Source: Amycolatopsis umgeniensis | GTDB lineage: Bacteria; Actinomycetota; Actinomycetes; Mycobacteriales; Pseudonocardiaceae | NCBI RefSeq assembly: GCF_014205155.1 | Contig: NZ_JACHMX010000001.1 | Location: 6,696,001 to 6,760,000 of the forward strand | Direction of reading: 5' to 3' | Length of the DNA: 64,000 nucleotides | Part shown: positions 25,502 through 34,235 of the stretch, piece by piece | Layout: the number at the start of each line of letters is the position of its first letter | How positions within the stretch are numbered: position 1 is the first letter of the stretch | Program-made: the position numbers and the translations under genes | Notes under the pieces: model-generated | The model's database searches: none | What the model was told of the DNA's origin: nothing | What the model saw: only the letters and a program-made list of their open reading frames with translations

Positions 25502-26548
25502 CTATCCGGCGACGGTGTCCTCGCTCACTTCGGCGGCCACGCGAGCGGCGGCGATCTTCGACGGCCTCGACGCGCTGGCGGAGAAGTAGGTCAGCAGCTC
25601 CGAGATCTCGACGGGGTCGTCCAGCTGCGGGCAGTGACCCCAGTCCTCGCGCACCATCAACCTGCTGTGCGGGACCAGCGCGTGCAGCTGCCGTCCGGAG
25701 GCGGCGCTGACCAGCTTGTCCTTGCCGCAGACGACCACCAGGAGCGGGATGCGGACCTCTTCGAGCCGGTACGCGTTCGTGAGTTCCTCGACGAGTTGCC
25801 TCGCCTGCTCCAGCCGCGTCGTGGTGGAGCGGTAGTCCGGGAACAGCGACGTGAACCGGCGTACCTGGTCGGCGTCCGCGGCGGTGGCGTTGGCGTACAG
25901 CAGCCGGGGGACGACCTGCTCGGCGACGGCGCGCACGAGGAATCCGGGGATCGGCAGCGGCAGGGCCGAGTACATCCGCAGCGGCAGCGGGTAGCGGGCC
26001 ACGGTGCGGATGAGCCAGCTGTCCACGAAACCGGGAGCGGCGATCGACACCACACCCGAGACCGGCAGCCGGTGGTTCTCGGCGGCACGCAGGCTCATCG
26101 TGCCGCCGAGCGAGTTTCCGGCGAGCACCACCGTGCCGAGTACGGCCTGCTCCTTGATCACGGCCGCGGTGAACGCGTCCAGCTGCGGGAGCATCGGGCC
26201 CGGCCGGAGTGGCTGAGCGTCACCGAACCCGGGCAGGTCGACCGCGACCGCCGGGACACCGGCGGCCGCCAGCAGTTCGAGAACCGGGCGCCAGGTATCG
26301 GCGCTGTCGCAGTAGCCGTGCAGCAGCACCAGCCTCGGTGCCGTCGGCTTGGCGTGCCCGCGCGAGGTGGTCCGCTTGCCGAGCACCCGCCGAGGCGCGC
26401 GGTCGGTGGATTCCACCGGCTGCGGCCCGACTTCGAGCACTCTGGTGCGGACACCGGCGTAGCGTCGGAAGGAGACGCGGATCGGGTCGGTGTCGGTGGT
26501 GTTCCGGCCCCCCGGGTCCGCCGGTTCGGGCCGCTGCGATGCGGTCAT
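25502..26548 (-). CDS. Alpha/beta hydrolase
   Basis: A 348-aa alpha/beta-fold hydrolase. The oxyanion-hole motif LVLLHGYCDSADTW is near residues 73-86, the nucleophile elbow GNSLGG near 149, and the catalytic His lies in DWGHCPQLDDP near 305. No signal peptide is seen, so it is probably cytoplasmic. Substrate unknown. The 184 bp upstream (26549-26732) hold no gene; two tandem TTGACA hexamers there point the wrong way for either flanking gene. Confidence 0.82.
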   Translation of the reverse strand: MTASQRPEPADPGGRNTTDTDPIRVSFRRYAGVRTRVLEVGPQPVESTDRAPRRVLGKRTTSRGHAKPTAPRLVLLHGYCDSADTWRPVLELLAAAGVPAVAVDLPGFGDAQPLRPGPMLPQLDAFTAAVIKEQAVLGTVVLAGNSLGGTMSLRAAENHRLPVSGVVSIAAPGFVDSWLIRTVARYPLPLRMYSALPLPIPGFLVRAVAEQVVPRLLYANATAADADQVRRFTSLFPDYRSTTTRLEQARQLVEELTNAYRLEEVRIPLLVVVCGKDKLVSAASGRQLHALVPHSRLMVREDWGHCPQLDDPVEISELLTYFSASASRPSKIAAARVAAEVSEDTVAG

Positions 26549-26732
26549 CTCTCCAGGCTAACCGCGAGAGGTCGGATTTTGGTCGAACTTTGGTCGGGAA
26601 AAGCTCGCTGAGTCATAACGTTCTTGACACTTGACAAGACCGCGAAATGACTGCTTGACCTGCGTGGAACGCGCGGACGTGCGCGAATGTGCGCGCTGGA
26701 TCGCGGCGAGGGGGAAGACCGCACCCCTCCGA

Positions 26733-27698
26733 TCAATGCGCGAAGACGACCTTCCCTGAAGTTTCCCCGGCGAGCATGTTTTCAAACCCGGTTTCGGCAT
26801 CCGCGAACGGTAATTCGGCACCGATCTGCGGACGGACGCCCGTGAGCTCCAAATAGGCGAGGAGATCGGTCAGCTCGTCCCTGGTCCCCATCGTGGAACC
26901 CGCGATACGCAGTTGCAGAAAGAACACGCGCTGCAACTCCGCGTGAGCATCCGGACCGCTGGTCGATCCCGAGACGACGATGATGCCGCCCGGTTTGAGC
27001 GACTTCACCGAGTGGGACCAGGTCGCCTTCCCGACGGTCTCGAAGACCGCGTCGACCCGCTCCGGCAGTCGCGCGCCGGACTCAAAGGTCTGATGTGCGC
27101 CCAGATTCTCGGCCAGCGCGCGTTTCTCTTCGCTACGCCCAGTGACCCAAACCCTGAATCCGGCCGCACGCCCGAGCTGCACGAGGGCGGTCGAAACGCC
27201 CCCGGAGGCGCCTTGGACCAGCATCGTCTGTCCCGGCCGCAACCCGGACTTCACGAACAGCATCCGGTACGCGGTCAGCCACGCCGTGCCCATGGTCGCG
27301 GCTTCCGCGAAGCTCAGGCTCGCCGGTTTCGGCACGACATTGCGCGCCGGGACCACGACCTGTTCGGCGAAGGTGCCTTGGTGCTTCTCGGTGAGCAGGG
27401 TGCGCTTCGGGTCGAGAGTGTCGTCGCCCTGCCAGCCCGGGGCGTTGATCACCGAGTGGAGGACGACCTCGGTGCCGTCGTCGAGGGTGCCCGCCCCGTC
27501 GCAGCCGAGGATCATCGGGAACTGCTCGGGTTTGATGCCGACACCGCGCAGCGTCCAGAGGTCGTGCATGTTGAGGCTGGCGGCCTTGATGTTGACCCGC
27601 ACCCAGCCTGCGGGCACTTCGGGCTCGGGTCGCTCGCCGATCACGAGCGAGTCCAGCGGCTTTTCGGCGTTGGGTTCGGAAGCGTAAACGGCGAACAT
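26733..27698 (-). CDS. Zinc-type alcohol dehydrogenase-like/quinone oxidoreductase (MDR)
   Basis: A 321-aa medium-chain dehydrogenase/reductase. A GroES-like N-terminal domain contains LGCDGAGTLDDGTEVV, and the NADP-binding motif LVQGASGGVSTALVQLGRAAG lies near residues 155-175. The structural-zinc cysteine cluster is absent, which favours a zinc-free quinone-oxidoreductase or enoyl-reductase type that uses NADPH. Substrate unknown. Confidence 0.85.
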   Translation of the reverse strand: MFAVYASEPNAEKPLDSLVIGERPEPEVPAGWVRVNIKAASLNMHDLWTLRGVGIKPEQFPMILGCDGAGTLDDGTEVVLHSVINAPGWQGDDTLDPKRTLLTEKHQGTFAEQVVVPARNVVPKPASLSFAEAATMGTAWLTAYRMLFVKSGLRPGQTMLVQGASGGVSTALVQLGRAAGFRVWVTGRSEEKRALAENLGAHQTFESGARLPERVDAVFETVGKATWSHSVKSLKPGGIIVVSGSTSGPDAHAELQRVFFLQLRIAGSTMGTRDELTDLLAYLELTGVRPQIGAELPFADAETGFENMLAGETSGKVVFAH

Positions 27699-27756
27699 TC
27701 CAGCAACTTACATGGCCTGACCGGCGGTGGCAGGGGCGCGAGCGTAGGCTCACAAA

Positions 27757-27960
27757 GTGTTCAACGGGCTTGCAGACTGGTGGGACGGCGTCGAGCTGTG
27801 GCTCGCGCAGGCCCCGTTTCCCGTGCAATTCGTGCTGGTCATGGCGGTCGTGGTGCCGCTGTGCCTGGTCGCGGCCTGGGTGCTCGACTCGCTCTTCGGC
27901 AAGGTCGCCCGGCTCTTCGGCGCGGCCCGCGATGCGAACGACCCCGACCGGCCCTCCTAA
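27757..27960 (+). CDS. Small single-pass membrane protein
   Basis: A 67-aa protein with one strong transmembrane helix (FVLVMAVVVPLCLVAAWVL, about residues 25-43) and a charged tail ending in DANDPDRPS. The GTG start lacks a Shine-Dalgarno and has TAGGCT 6 nt upstream, so it is probably leaderless. It lies 11 bp before the secreted RNase gene. The family is not recognised beyond a conserved actinobacterial look; a link to the RNase is only positional. Confidence 0.65.
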   Translation: MFNGLADWWDGVELWLAQAPFPVQFVLVMAVVVPLCLVAAWVLDSLFGKVARLFGAARDANDPDRPS

Positions 27961-27971
27961 GCTGGCACACC

Positions 27972-28442
27972 ATGTTCAACCGTAGGCGGATCACCGCCGC
28001 CCTGATCGGCCTGATCGTGCTGGTGCTCGCCGGCTGGTTCGTCAAGGACGGCATCAGCGGTGACGATTCGAAGAGCACTTCGGCCCCGGCGAGTTCGTCG
28101 GCTCAGACCAAACCGTCGGGTGCGGCCAAGGGCAAGGTCGCGGGCGAGGAGTCCGGTCTCCCGGTCAAACCGCTCACGGGGCTGCCCCCGCAGGCTTCCG
28201 AGACCTGGGGACTCATCAAGGCGGGCGGGCCGTACCCGTATCCGCGCAACGACGACGTCCTCTTCCAAAACCGGGAGAAGGTCTTGCCCGCCAAGGCATC
28301 CGGCTACTACCGGGAATACACGGTCAAGACGCCGGGCAGCCCGGATCGCGGGGCGAGGCGGCTGGTGACCGGCACCGGCAAGGAGCTGTACTACACCGAG
28401 GACCACTACAAGTCCTTCGTCGTAGTGGACACCGACCGATGA
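27972..28442 (+). CDS. Guanyl-specific ribonuclease (barnase/RNase Sa family), membrane-anchored or secreted
   Basis: A 156-aa protein. An N-terminal hydrophobic helix (residues 8-24) and a Ser/Thr/Pro/Gly-rich linker precede an N1/T1-type RNase domain (about 70-152). The catalytic triad expected from barnase is present: Glu115 in YYREYTV, Arg126 in PDRGARR and His145 in YYTEDHY. The substrate-site block GGPYPYPRNDDVLFQNRE is intact. It overlaps the barstar gene by ATGA, as expected for a toxic RNase and its inhibitor. Candidate -10 TAAGCT lies 8 nt before the ATG. Confidence 0.93.
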   Translation: MFNRRRITAALIGLIVLVLAGWFVKDGISGDDSKSTSAPASSSAQTKPSGAAKGKVAGEESGLPVKPLTGLPPQASETWGLIKAGGPYPYPRNDDVLFQNREKVLPAKASGYYREYTVKTPGSPDRGARRLVTGTGKELYYTEDHYKSFVVVDTDR

Positions 28443-28783
28443 ACGAGGCGGAGAAGGCCTTCGCGAGGGGTGCGCATCCGCATCTGATCGACGGCGGCCG
28501 GACGGTCGACAAGGCCTCCACACTCGACGCGATCGCGGAGGCGCTGTCGTTCCCCGACTACTTCGGGAAGAACCTCGACGCGCTCTACGACTGCCTCACC
28601 GACCTGTCTTGGCTCCCCTCGGGGGAGCACGTGCTGATCTGGGCCGGTTCGTCGGCACTCAGGGAGCGCGATCCGAAGGCGTATCTGGCCGTCCGGAGCG
28701 TGCTCTCGGACGCACAGCGGGCGCTGGGGCCGAGCGGGGACCGCTCGGATTCCCGGCGCCTCACCGTGGTCCTGCCGGATTAG
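28439..28783 (+). CDS. Barstar-family ribonuclease inhibitor
   Basis: A 114-aa protein of the barstar family. The conserved block SFPDYFGKNLDALYDCLTDL, which lines the barnase-binding helix, is complete near residues 37-56. No signal peptide is present, so it protects the cytoplasm from the RNase encoded just upstream, with which it is translationally coupled. Its stop overlaps the convergent enoyl-CoA hydratase gene by 4 bp. Confidence 0.93.
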   Translation: MNEAEKAFARGAHPHLIDGGRTVDKASTLDAIAEALSFPDYFGKNLDALYDCLTDLSWLPSGEHVLIWAGSSALRERDPKAYLAVRSVLSDAQRALGPSGDRSDSRRLTVVLPD

Positions 28784-29553
28784 GCTTCCGGAACCCAGTT
28801 CGGCTTGCGCTTCTGCGCGAAGGCCGTGATGCCCTCCTGTCCTTCTTCGCTCGCGAAGAACCCGGCGGACAGCTTGTTCATGGCCTCGAAGCCTTCGCCG
28901 GGGGTCGCCGGACGAGGCTTGCTGAGCAGTTCCTTCGTCGCGGCGAGAGCCTTCGGCCCACCGAGGGCGAGAGCCTTGACGTAACGGGCGACCTCGCCGT
29001 CGAGCTCGTCGGCCGCGACGGCCGAGTTCAGCAGGCCGATCTCGACGGCGCGCTTCGCGTCGAATGTGTCTCCGGTCAGGAACAGTTCGTGCGCGGCACG
29101 GGCGTTGAGCCGAGGCAACACGGTGAGCGAGATGACGGCGGGTACGACCCCGATCCGTACCTCGGAGAAGGCGAACGTCGCTTCGTGCACGGCGACGGCG
29201 ATGTCGGTCGCGGCCACCATGCCGATGCCGCCCGCTCGCGCGGGGCCCGCCAGCTTCGCCACCACGGGTTTGGGGCTGGTCCACAGCTGGTCGAGGATCT
29301 TCGGGAACTCGTTGACGCCCTGGTTGCCCGCACCGGCGCCGCGAGCCTCCTTGAGGTCCATCCCGGCGCAGAACACCGGGCCGGTGTGGGTGAGCACGAT
29401 GACCCGTACCGCGTCGTCCGCCCGCGCCTTGTCCAGCGACTCGCTCAGCTCGCGCCGCAGCTGGGCGGAGAGCGCGTTGCGGTTGTGCGGGGAGTCCAAG
29501 GTGATCGTGGCGGTGCCGCCCACCACGTCGTAGTGCACCAGTTCGTCAGCCAT
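28780..29553 (-). CDS. Enoyl-CoA hydratase/isomerase family protein
   Basis: A 257-aa crotonase-fold protein from the ATG at 29553; a GTG two codons earlier is too close to the ribosome site. The oxyanion-hole motif FCAGMDLKEARGAGAGN is near residues 62-78, and the second loop AGPARAGGIGMVAATDIAVA near 101-120. The usual catalytic glutamate position after EVRIGVVPAVIS is not obvious. It probably acts in fatty acid or branched-chain acyl-CoA breakdown. The exact reaction is unknown. Confidence 0.85.
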   Translation of the reverse strand: MADELVHYDVVGGTATITLDSPHNRNALSAQLRRELSESLDKARADDAVRVIVLTHTGPVFCAGMDLKEARGAGAGNQGVNEFPKILDQLWTSPKPVVAKLAGPARAGGIGMVAATDIAVAVHEATFAFSEVRIGVVPAVISLTVLPRLNARAAHELFLTGDTFDAKRAVEIGLLNSAVAADELDGEVARYVKALALGGPKALAATKELLSKPRPATPGEGFEAMNKLSAGFFASEEGQEGITAFAQKRKPNWVPEA

Positions 29554-29591
29554 GGCCACACCTTCGCACGGCCGAAGTCGGGCCGGGCAGT

Positions 29592-29627
29592 GGCCTGCGC
29601 CACCCAGTTCCGAGGGTGGCGCAGGCC
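29592..29627 (-). terminator. Terminator after the secreted hypothetical gene
   Basis: A 14-bp perfect stem, GGCCTGCGCCACCC/GGGTGGCGCAGGCC, with an 8-nt loop lies 6 bp past the stop of the gene at 29633-30256 and before echA. Confidence 0.85.
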
Positions 29628-29632
29628 GCAGC

Positions 29633-30256
29633 TCAGCCGATCGTCGTCGTGGTGAAGGTGGGGCTCGGGTTCGGGAAGCACGACGTCGGCGCCGAGACGT
29701 CGAAGCCGGCGCTGACCACCGCGGTGAAGGTCAGGCCCGGGTCGGCGTAGCTGGAGCCGCCCAGTTTCGTCTCGATCGTGCCGGACGAACCCGCGGTGAG
29801 ATGCGCGGTCACGGTCGGCAGTTCGAACGTCGACCCGCCCGCGATCGGACCGGGGAAGCTCAGCGTCGCGACGCTGCCCGAGACGGTGATCTTCGGCGGG
29901 GTCGAGCCGATGCCGGAGCCGCCGGTGAGCTCGGCGCCCACCCAGGTCGAGTTCGCCGGGATCGGGATCTTCAGGGAGAAGTCCTTGATGTTCTTGACCT
30001 TGTATCCGCTGACCTCGGCCGGGACGGTGTTGGCCGCCGGGTCGATGACGATGTCGAGGGCGGCGCCGGGCGCGACCGTGGCCGGCGCGGTGACGTCGGC
30101 GTCCTGGTTCAGCTTGAGGTACTTGTTGCCGACGAGCGGCGGCTTCGCCTCGCAGTCGAAGACGACGGTGGTCGCCGCCGAGGCCGGGGCGGCGAGACCG
30201 ATGAGCGGGACGAGGACGCCCGAAGCGCAGACGAGGGCACGGATGGCAGCCTTCAT
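29633..30256 (-). CDS. Secreted hypothetical protein
   Basis: A 207-aa protein with a clear signal peptide (ALVCASGVLVPLIGLAAPASA, cleavage near residue 27). The mature part is rich in beta-strand, Gly, Thr and Val, with two cysteines (VFDCEAKPP and PTSCFPNPS) that could bond the ends. It resembles actinobacterial secreted DUF6801-like proteins, but this is a weak recollection. It has its own promoter and terminator. No function is claimed. Confidence 0.75.
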   Translation of the reverse strand: MKAAIRALVCASGVLVPLIGLAAPASAATTVVFDCEAKPPLVGNKYLKLNQDADVTAPATVAPGAALDIVIDPAANTVPAEVSGYKVKNIKDFSLKIPIPANSTWVGAELTGGSGIGSTPPKITVSGSVATLSFPGPIAGGSTFELPTVTAHLTAGSSGTIETKLGGSSYADPGLTFTAVVSAGFDVSAPTSCFPNPSPTFTTTTIG

Positions 30257-30311
30257 GTTCCACCTACCTGGGGGTTCGATGGGGAGAAAGGGAGCTGCGC
30301 AGCGTTTAGAG

Positions 30312-30340
30312 AGTTACCGGCAAGTTAAGTAACTCGTCAA
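30312..30340 (-). promoter_or_regulatory. Promoter of the secreted hypothetical gene
   Basis: On the minus strand, -35 TTGACG (30340-30335) and -10 GTAACT (30317-30312) are 17 bp apart. AGTTAC/GTAACT repeats at the spacer start and the -10 form an inverted repeat. A further 7-bp repeat, GTTCCCA/TGGGAAC, lies at 30350-30383. The rest of 30257-30450 holds no gene. Confidence 0.5.
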
Positions 30341-30450
30341 GAATTCTCCGTTCCCATACGCGAGGCGTCACGGAACTGGGAACAAGACCCTCCGAAGATC
30401 GGCATCAAGCGCCCGAACGGGACGAGTCGCTCTACCGTGCCGATGAATGA

Positions 30451-31200
30451 TCAGGCGGCGAGCCGGGAGGCGGCGACGTCGTAGCGTTCCAGGACGAGCC
30501 CGGCGATCCGCGGATCCGGTCCCAGCGGACCGGCGACGATCACGGACGGGTCGGCTTCGCGGGCAAGGCGCGCGATCCGGTCCGGCAGCAGACCCGGCGC
30601 GAGGAACCAGCCCGCGACCGCGAGCCGCCGGGCCCCGTTGAGCCGCAACCGCGCGATGGCGGCGGGCACGTCCGGCTGAGCGGCGCTCGCGAAGGCCGGT
30701 GTCGCGAGCAACCCGCGACGCAGTTGCCAGCGGGTGGTGATCCCGGCGACCGCGTCGTTCGCCGCGACATTCGACGAGCCGACGCCCGCCAGCAGGACAC
30801 CCAAGTCCGGGTCGCCGAGATCGGCACCCGCCTCGGTGAGCCTGTCCAGCGCGACCGTCTCGATGAGCGGGTCGATGCCCAGCACCCCGGAAACCCGCAC
30901 TTCGAGGCCGGGGCAGTCCGCGGTCACCTCGGCGACGAGCGCGGGCAGGTCGACCCGGGCGTGATAGGCCACGCCGAGCAACAGCGGCACCACGACGACC
31001 TCGCGATGCCCCTCGGCGTAGAGGCCGCGCAGGGTTTCGGTGAGCAACGGCTCCGAGAGGTCCAAAAAGGACTCCCGGATGTCGAGGCCCGGTGCCAGCC
31101 CGCGGGAGACGTCGAGCAGCGCGCGGATCGTCGCGGCGGACCGCGGATCGCGGCTGCCGTGGGCGACGGCGACCAGTGGCGGAGTGAGGCTTGGGGTCAT
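30451..31200 (-). CDS. Sirohydrochlorin ferrochelatase (CbiX/SirB-like)
   Basis: A 249-aa chelatase of two CbiX repeats. The N-terminal repeat begins PLVAVAHGSRDPRSAATI with the metal-binding His, and VVVPLLLGVAYHARVDLP supplies the second. It inserts iron (or cobalt) into sirohydrochlorin, giving siroheme for the sulfite reductase of the same operon. The true start is the ATG at 31200, which overlaps the cysN stop (ATGA); the frame further upstream is a shadow of cysN. Confidence 0.88.
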   Translation of the reverse strand: MTPSLTPPLVAVAHGSRDPRSAATIRALLDVSRGLAPGLDIRESFLDLSEPLLTETLRGLYAEGHREVVVVPLLLGVAYHARVDLPALVAEVTADCPGLEVRVSGVLGIDPLIETVALDRLTEAGADLGDPDLGVLLAGVGSSNVAANDAVAGITTRWQLRRGLLATPAFASAAQPDVPAAIARLRLNGARRLAVAGWFLAPGLLPDRIARLAREADPSVIVAGPLGPDPRIAGLVLERYDVAASRLAA

Positions 31201-32459
31201 GCGAACCTTTCGCCGACGAGTCCGGCGGCGAGGGTGTCGCCGTCCTTCGGGTCGATGACCAGGAAAGCACCCGTTCGCGGGCTCACGCCGTAGTCGTCCA
31301 CGCCGATCTCTTCGGCCAGCCTCAGCGTGACCCGGCCGATGTCGTTGAGCTCCAAGGTGGCCGGATCGTCCACACTGGACAACGTCTGCTCGTCGAAGCG
31401 GGCGTGGAGTTCGCCGACGAGGGCCTGCACCGTCCGCGTGCCGTGCTTCACCAGCACCCGGGCGCCCGGTTTGAGCGCCTTGGCCGAAAGCCAGCACAAG
31501 GTCGCGGTGATCTCGTCGGTCACCGTCGGCTGCCTGTCGGCGGCGGCGATCAGATCACCCCGAGAGATGTCGAGGTCGTCCGTGAGCAACAAGGTCACCG
31601 AGGTGCCCGCCCCGGCCTCGGAGAGCGGTCCGTCGGCGGTGTCGATGCCCTCAACCCGGCTACGGAGGCCTTGCGGGAGCACGACGATCTCGTCGCCCGG
31701 CCGGACGGTGCCCGCCGCGATCTGCCCCGCGTAACCCCGGTAGTCGGGATGGTCGGCCGTACGCGGCCGGATCACGTACTGCACCGGGAAGCGGAACGCC
31801 GAATCGTGCGGATCCGGCGCCACGGGCACGGTTTCCAGATGCTCCAGCAGGGTCGGGCCGGAGTACCACGGGGTCTTGTCCGATTTCTCCGCCACGTTGT
31901 CGCCCTCGAGCGCCGAAACCGGCACCGCGAGCACGGAACCCCGCTCGTAGCCCAAGGACGCGGCGTGCTCGGCGAACTCCTCGGCGATCACGGCGAAAGT
32001 CGCCTCGTCGTAGTCGACGAGATCGATCTTGTTCACCGCCAGCACCAGATGCGGGACGCCCAGCAGCGCGAGCACCGCGGCGTGACGGCGGGTCTGCTCG
32101 ATGACGCCCTTGCGCGCGTCGACCAGCAGGACGGCCAGCTGCGCGGTGGACGCCCCGGTCACCGTGTTCCGCGTGTACTGCACGTGTCCAGGGGTGTCCG
32201 CGAGCACGAAGCTGCGCCTCGGCGTCGCGAAGTACCGGTACGCGACATCGATCGTGATGCCTTGCTCGCGTTCCGAGCGCAGGCCGTCCACGAGCAGCGA
32301 CAAGTCCGGAGTGGACAGTCCTTTGTCGACACTGGCGCGGGTGACCGCGTCCAGCTGGTCGGCGAGAACGGATTTGGTGTCGTACAGGAGCCGCCCGACC
32401 AGGGTCGACTTCCCGTCGTCCACACTGCCCGCGGTCGCGAGCCTGAGGAGGCTGGACAT
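31197..32459 (-). CDS. cysN: Sulfate adenylyltransferase subunit 1 (GTPase)
   Basis: A 420-aa EF-Tu-like GTPase that drives ATP sulfurylase. G1 is AGSVDDGKSTL near residues 10-20, G3 DTPGHVQYTRN near 88 and G4 VNKIDLVDYD. There is no fused CysC kinase domain. The start is the ATG at 32459, overlapping the cysD stop by one base (TGATG). Upstream in-frame codons belong to a shadow of cysD. Confidence 0.95.
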   Translation of the reverse strand: MSSLLRLATAGSVDDGKSTLVGRLLYDTKSVLADQLDAVTRASVDKGLSTPDLSLLVDGLRSEREQGITIDVAYRYFATPRRSFVLADTPGHVQYTRNTVTGASTAQLAVLLVDARKGVIEQTRRHAAVLALLGVPHLVLAVNKIDLVDYDEATFAVIAEEFAEHAASLGYERGSVLAVPVSALEGDNVAEKSDKTPWYSGPTLLEHLETVPVAPDPHDSAFRFPVQYVIRPRTADHPDYRGYAGQIAAGTVRPGDEIVVLPQGLRSRVEGIDTADGPLSEAGAGTSVTLLLTDDLDISRGDLIAAADRQPTVTDEITATLCWLSAKALKPGARVLVKHGTRTVQALVGELHARFDEQTLSSVDDPATLELNDIGRVTLRLAEEIGVDDYGVSPRTGAFLVIDPKDGDTLAAGLVGERFA

Positions 32460-33379
32460 CAGAAGTACCCTTCCCGCTTGCGGTCTTCCATCGCCGCCTC
32501 CGACATCCGGTCGTCGGCGCGGGTGGCGCCGCGTTCGGTGAGCCGGGAGGCCGAGACCTCGGCGATGACCTCGTCCACCGTGGCGGCGGTCGATTCGATG
32601 GCGCCGGTGCACGAACCGTCGCCGACGGTCCGGTAGCGCACCGTGAGTTCCTTGACGACCTCGCCCGGCCGCGGCCCGCCCCAGGGGCCTTCGGTCAGCC
32701 ACATGCCGTCGCGCTGGTAGACCTCGCGCCGGTGCGCGTAGTAGATCGACGGCAGCTCGACCTTCTCCCGCGCGATGTAGTTCCAGACGTCCGCCTCGGT
32801 CCAGTTGGACAGCGGGAAGACGCGGACCTGCTCGCCGGGGCGGTGACGGCCGTTGTAGAGGTTCCACAGCTCGGGGCGCTGCCGACGCGGTTCCCACTGG
32901 CCGAAAGCGTTGCGGAGACTGAAGATCCGCTCCTTGGCTCGGGCGCGCTCCTCGTCGCGGCGCCCGCCGCCGAAGACCGCGTCGAACTTGTTCTCGGCGA
33001 TCGTGTCGAGCAGCGGAGTGGTCTGCAACGGGTTGCGCATCCCGTCGGCGCGCTCCTCGAGCCTGCCGTCGTCGATCCAGTCCTGCACCTTCGCCACGAG
33101 CAGCCGCAGCCCGTGCTGCTCGACCACCCGGTCGCGGAAGTCGATGACCTCGTCGAGGTTGTGCCCGGTGTCCACGTGCAGCAACGGGAACGGCACCGGC
33201 GCGGGCCAGAACGCCTTGATCGCCAGATGCAGCAGGAGTGTCGAGTCCTTGCCGCCGGAGAACAGGATCACCGGCCGGTCGAACTCGCCCGCCACCTCGC
33301 GGAAGATGTGGATGGCCTCGGATTCCAGCGCCGCCAGGTTGTCCTGCGCGGCGTCCGTCGCCGGTTCGAGCGTGGTCAT
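32459..33379 (-). CDS. cysD: Sulfate adenylyltransferase subunit 2
   Basis: A 306-aa PP-loop enzyme that forms APS from sulfate and ATP with CysN. The PP-loop motif is ILFSGGKDSTLLLHLA near residues 38-53, and the family block RRDEERARAKERIFS is present. The ATG at 33379 has GAGAAGGGA upstream. It sits between cysH (11 bp gap) and cysN. Confidence 0.96.
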   Translation of the reverse strand: MTTLEPATDAAQDNLAALESEAIHIFREVAGEFDRPVILFSGGKDSTLLLHLAIKAFWPAPVPFPLLHVDTGHNLDEVIDFRDRVVEQHGLRLLVAKVQDWIDDGRLEERADGMRNPLQTTPLLDTIAENKFDAVFGGGRRDEERARAKERIFSLRNAFGQWEPRRQRPELWNLYNGRHRPGEQVRVFPLSNWTEADVWNYIAREKVELPSIYYAHRREVYQRDGMWLTEGPWGGPRPGEVVKELTVRYRTVGDGSCTGAIESTAATVDEVIAEVSASRLTERGATRADDRMSEAAMEDRKREGYF

Positions 33380-33390
33380 GTCGTCCCTTC

Positions 33391-34086
33391 TCACCCGTGC
33401 AGGCCGCACTCGGTCTTGCCCTGCCCGGCCCACCGGCCGCTGCGCGGGTCCTGACCCGGGGCGACCTTCGCGGTGCACGGCGCGCAGCCGATCGACAGAT
33501 AACCGATGGACACCAACGGGTTCTCGAGGATCCCGTGTTCGCTGATGTAGCCGTTGAACTCGTCGTCCGACCACGGCGCGATCGGGTTGATCTTCACCAG
33601 CCCGTTGCGGTCGTCCCAGGTGACGATCGGGGTGTTCGCGCGGGTCGGCGCGTCGACGCGGCGGACGCCGGTCACCCACGCCGAGTACTTCGCGAGCGTG
33701 TTCCGCAGCGGCACGACCTTGCGCAGCTGGCAGCACTGGTTCGGGTCGCGTTCGTGCAGTTTCGGGCCGTACTCCGCGTCCTGTTCGGCGACGCTCTGCG
33801 CGGCCTGCGCGTTGACGATCCGCACGCCGGGGTAGACCGCCTGCACCGCGTCACGGGTGCCGATGGTCTCCGGGAAGTGGTAGCCGGTCTGCAGGAACAG
33901 CACGTCGACGTCGGGTTTGACCTGGGTGGCCAGATCGATGAGGACGGCGTCCTGCATGTTCGACGCGACGATGAAGTCGTCGCCGAAGGTCTCCGCGGTC
34001 CAGCGCAGGGCCTCGGTCGCGGTCGCCTCCGCGAGCTCTTTCGAGGCCCGTTCGGCGAGGGTCTTGTAGTCGGCAGTGGCGGTCAT
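33391..34086 (-). CDS. cysH: Assimilatory APS reductase (CysH)
   Basis: A 231-aa reductase that yields sulfite. Two cysteine pairs, CCQLRK near residue 124 and GCAPC near 209, are the 4Fe-4S ligands that mark APS-type rather than PAPS-type enzymes, and the catalytic Cys is in the C-terminal ECGLHG. No CysC kinase is present in the cluster, which agrees with direct APS reduction. The start is the ATG at 34086, overlapping the zinc-ribbon stop (ATGA). Confidence 0.94.
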   Translation of the reverse strand: MTATADYKTLAERASKELAEATATEALRWTAETFGDDFIVASNMQDAVLIDLATQVKPDVDVLFLQTGYHFPETIGTRDAVQAVYPGVRIVNAQAAQSVAEQDAEYGPKLHERDPNQCCQLRKVVPLRNTLAKYSAWVTGVRRVDAPTRANTPIVTWDDRNGLVKINPIAPWSDDEFNGYISEHGILENPLVSIGYLSIGCAPCTAKVAPGQDPRSGRWAGQGKTECGLHG

Positions 34087-34235
34087 CCTGGTGACACCTC
34101 CGGAAAGGACAGTCCGAGGAACTTCACGGTGAAGACCCGGCGGCAGCCCGAGCACAGCCAGGAGCCGCCCTCTTCCGGCCGCAGGTCTTCATCGCCACAG
34201 AAAGGGCAGTGGTACGGCGTCGCACGCTCGGTCAC
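34083..34235 (-). CDS. Small zinc-ribbon protein within the sulfate operon
   Basis: A 50-aa protein with two CxxC knuckles (YHCPFCGDEDL and WLCSGCRRVF), about 18 residues apart, and a conserved-looking tail FTVKFLGLSF. It starts with a GTG overlapping the sir stop (GTGA) and ends overlapping the cysH start (ATGA), so it is translationally coupled to both. Its position suggests a metal- or redox-linked accessory role in sulfite or APS reduction. The function is unknown. Confidence 0.82.
   Translation of the reverse strand: MTERATPYHCPFCGDEDLRPEEGGSWLCSGCRRVFTVKFLGLSFPEVSPG

Noticed and set aside
26614..26626. Two tandem TTGACA hexamers, possible strong -35 elements
   Set aside because: They point to the + strand, where no gene starts; both neighbours are on the - strand.
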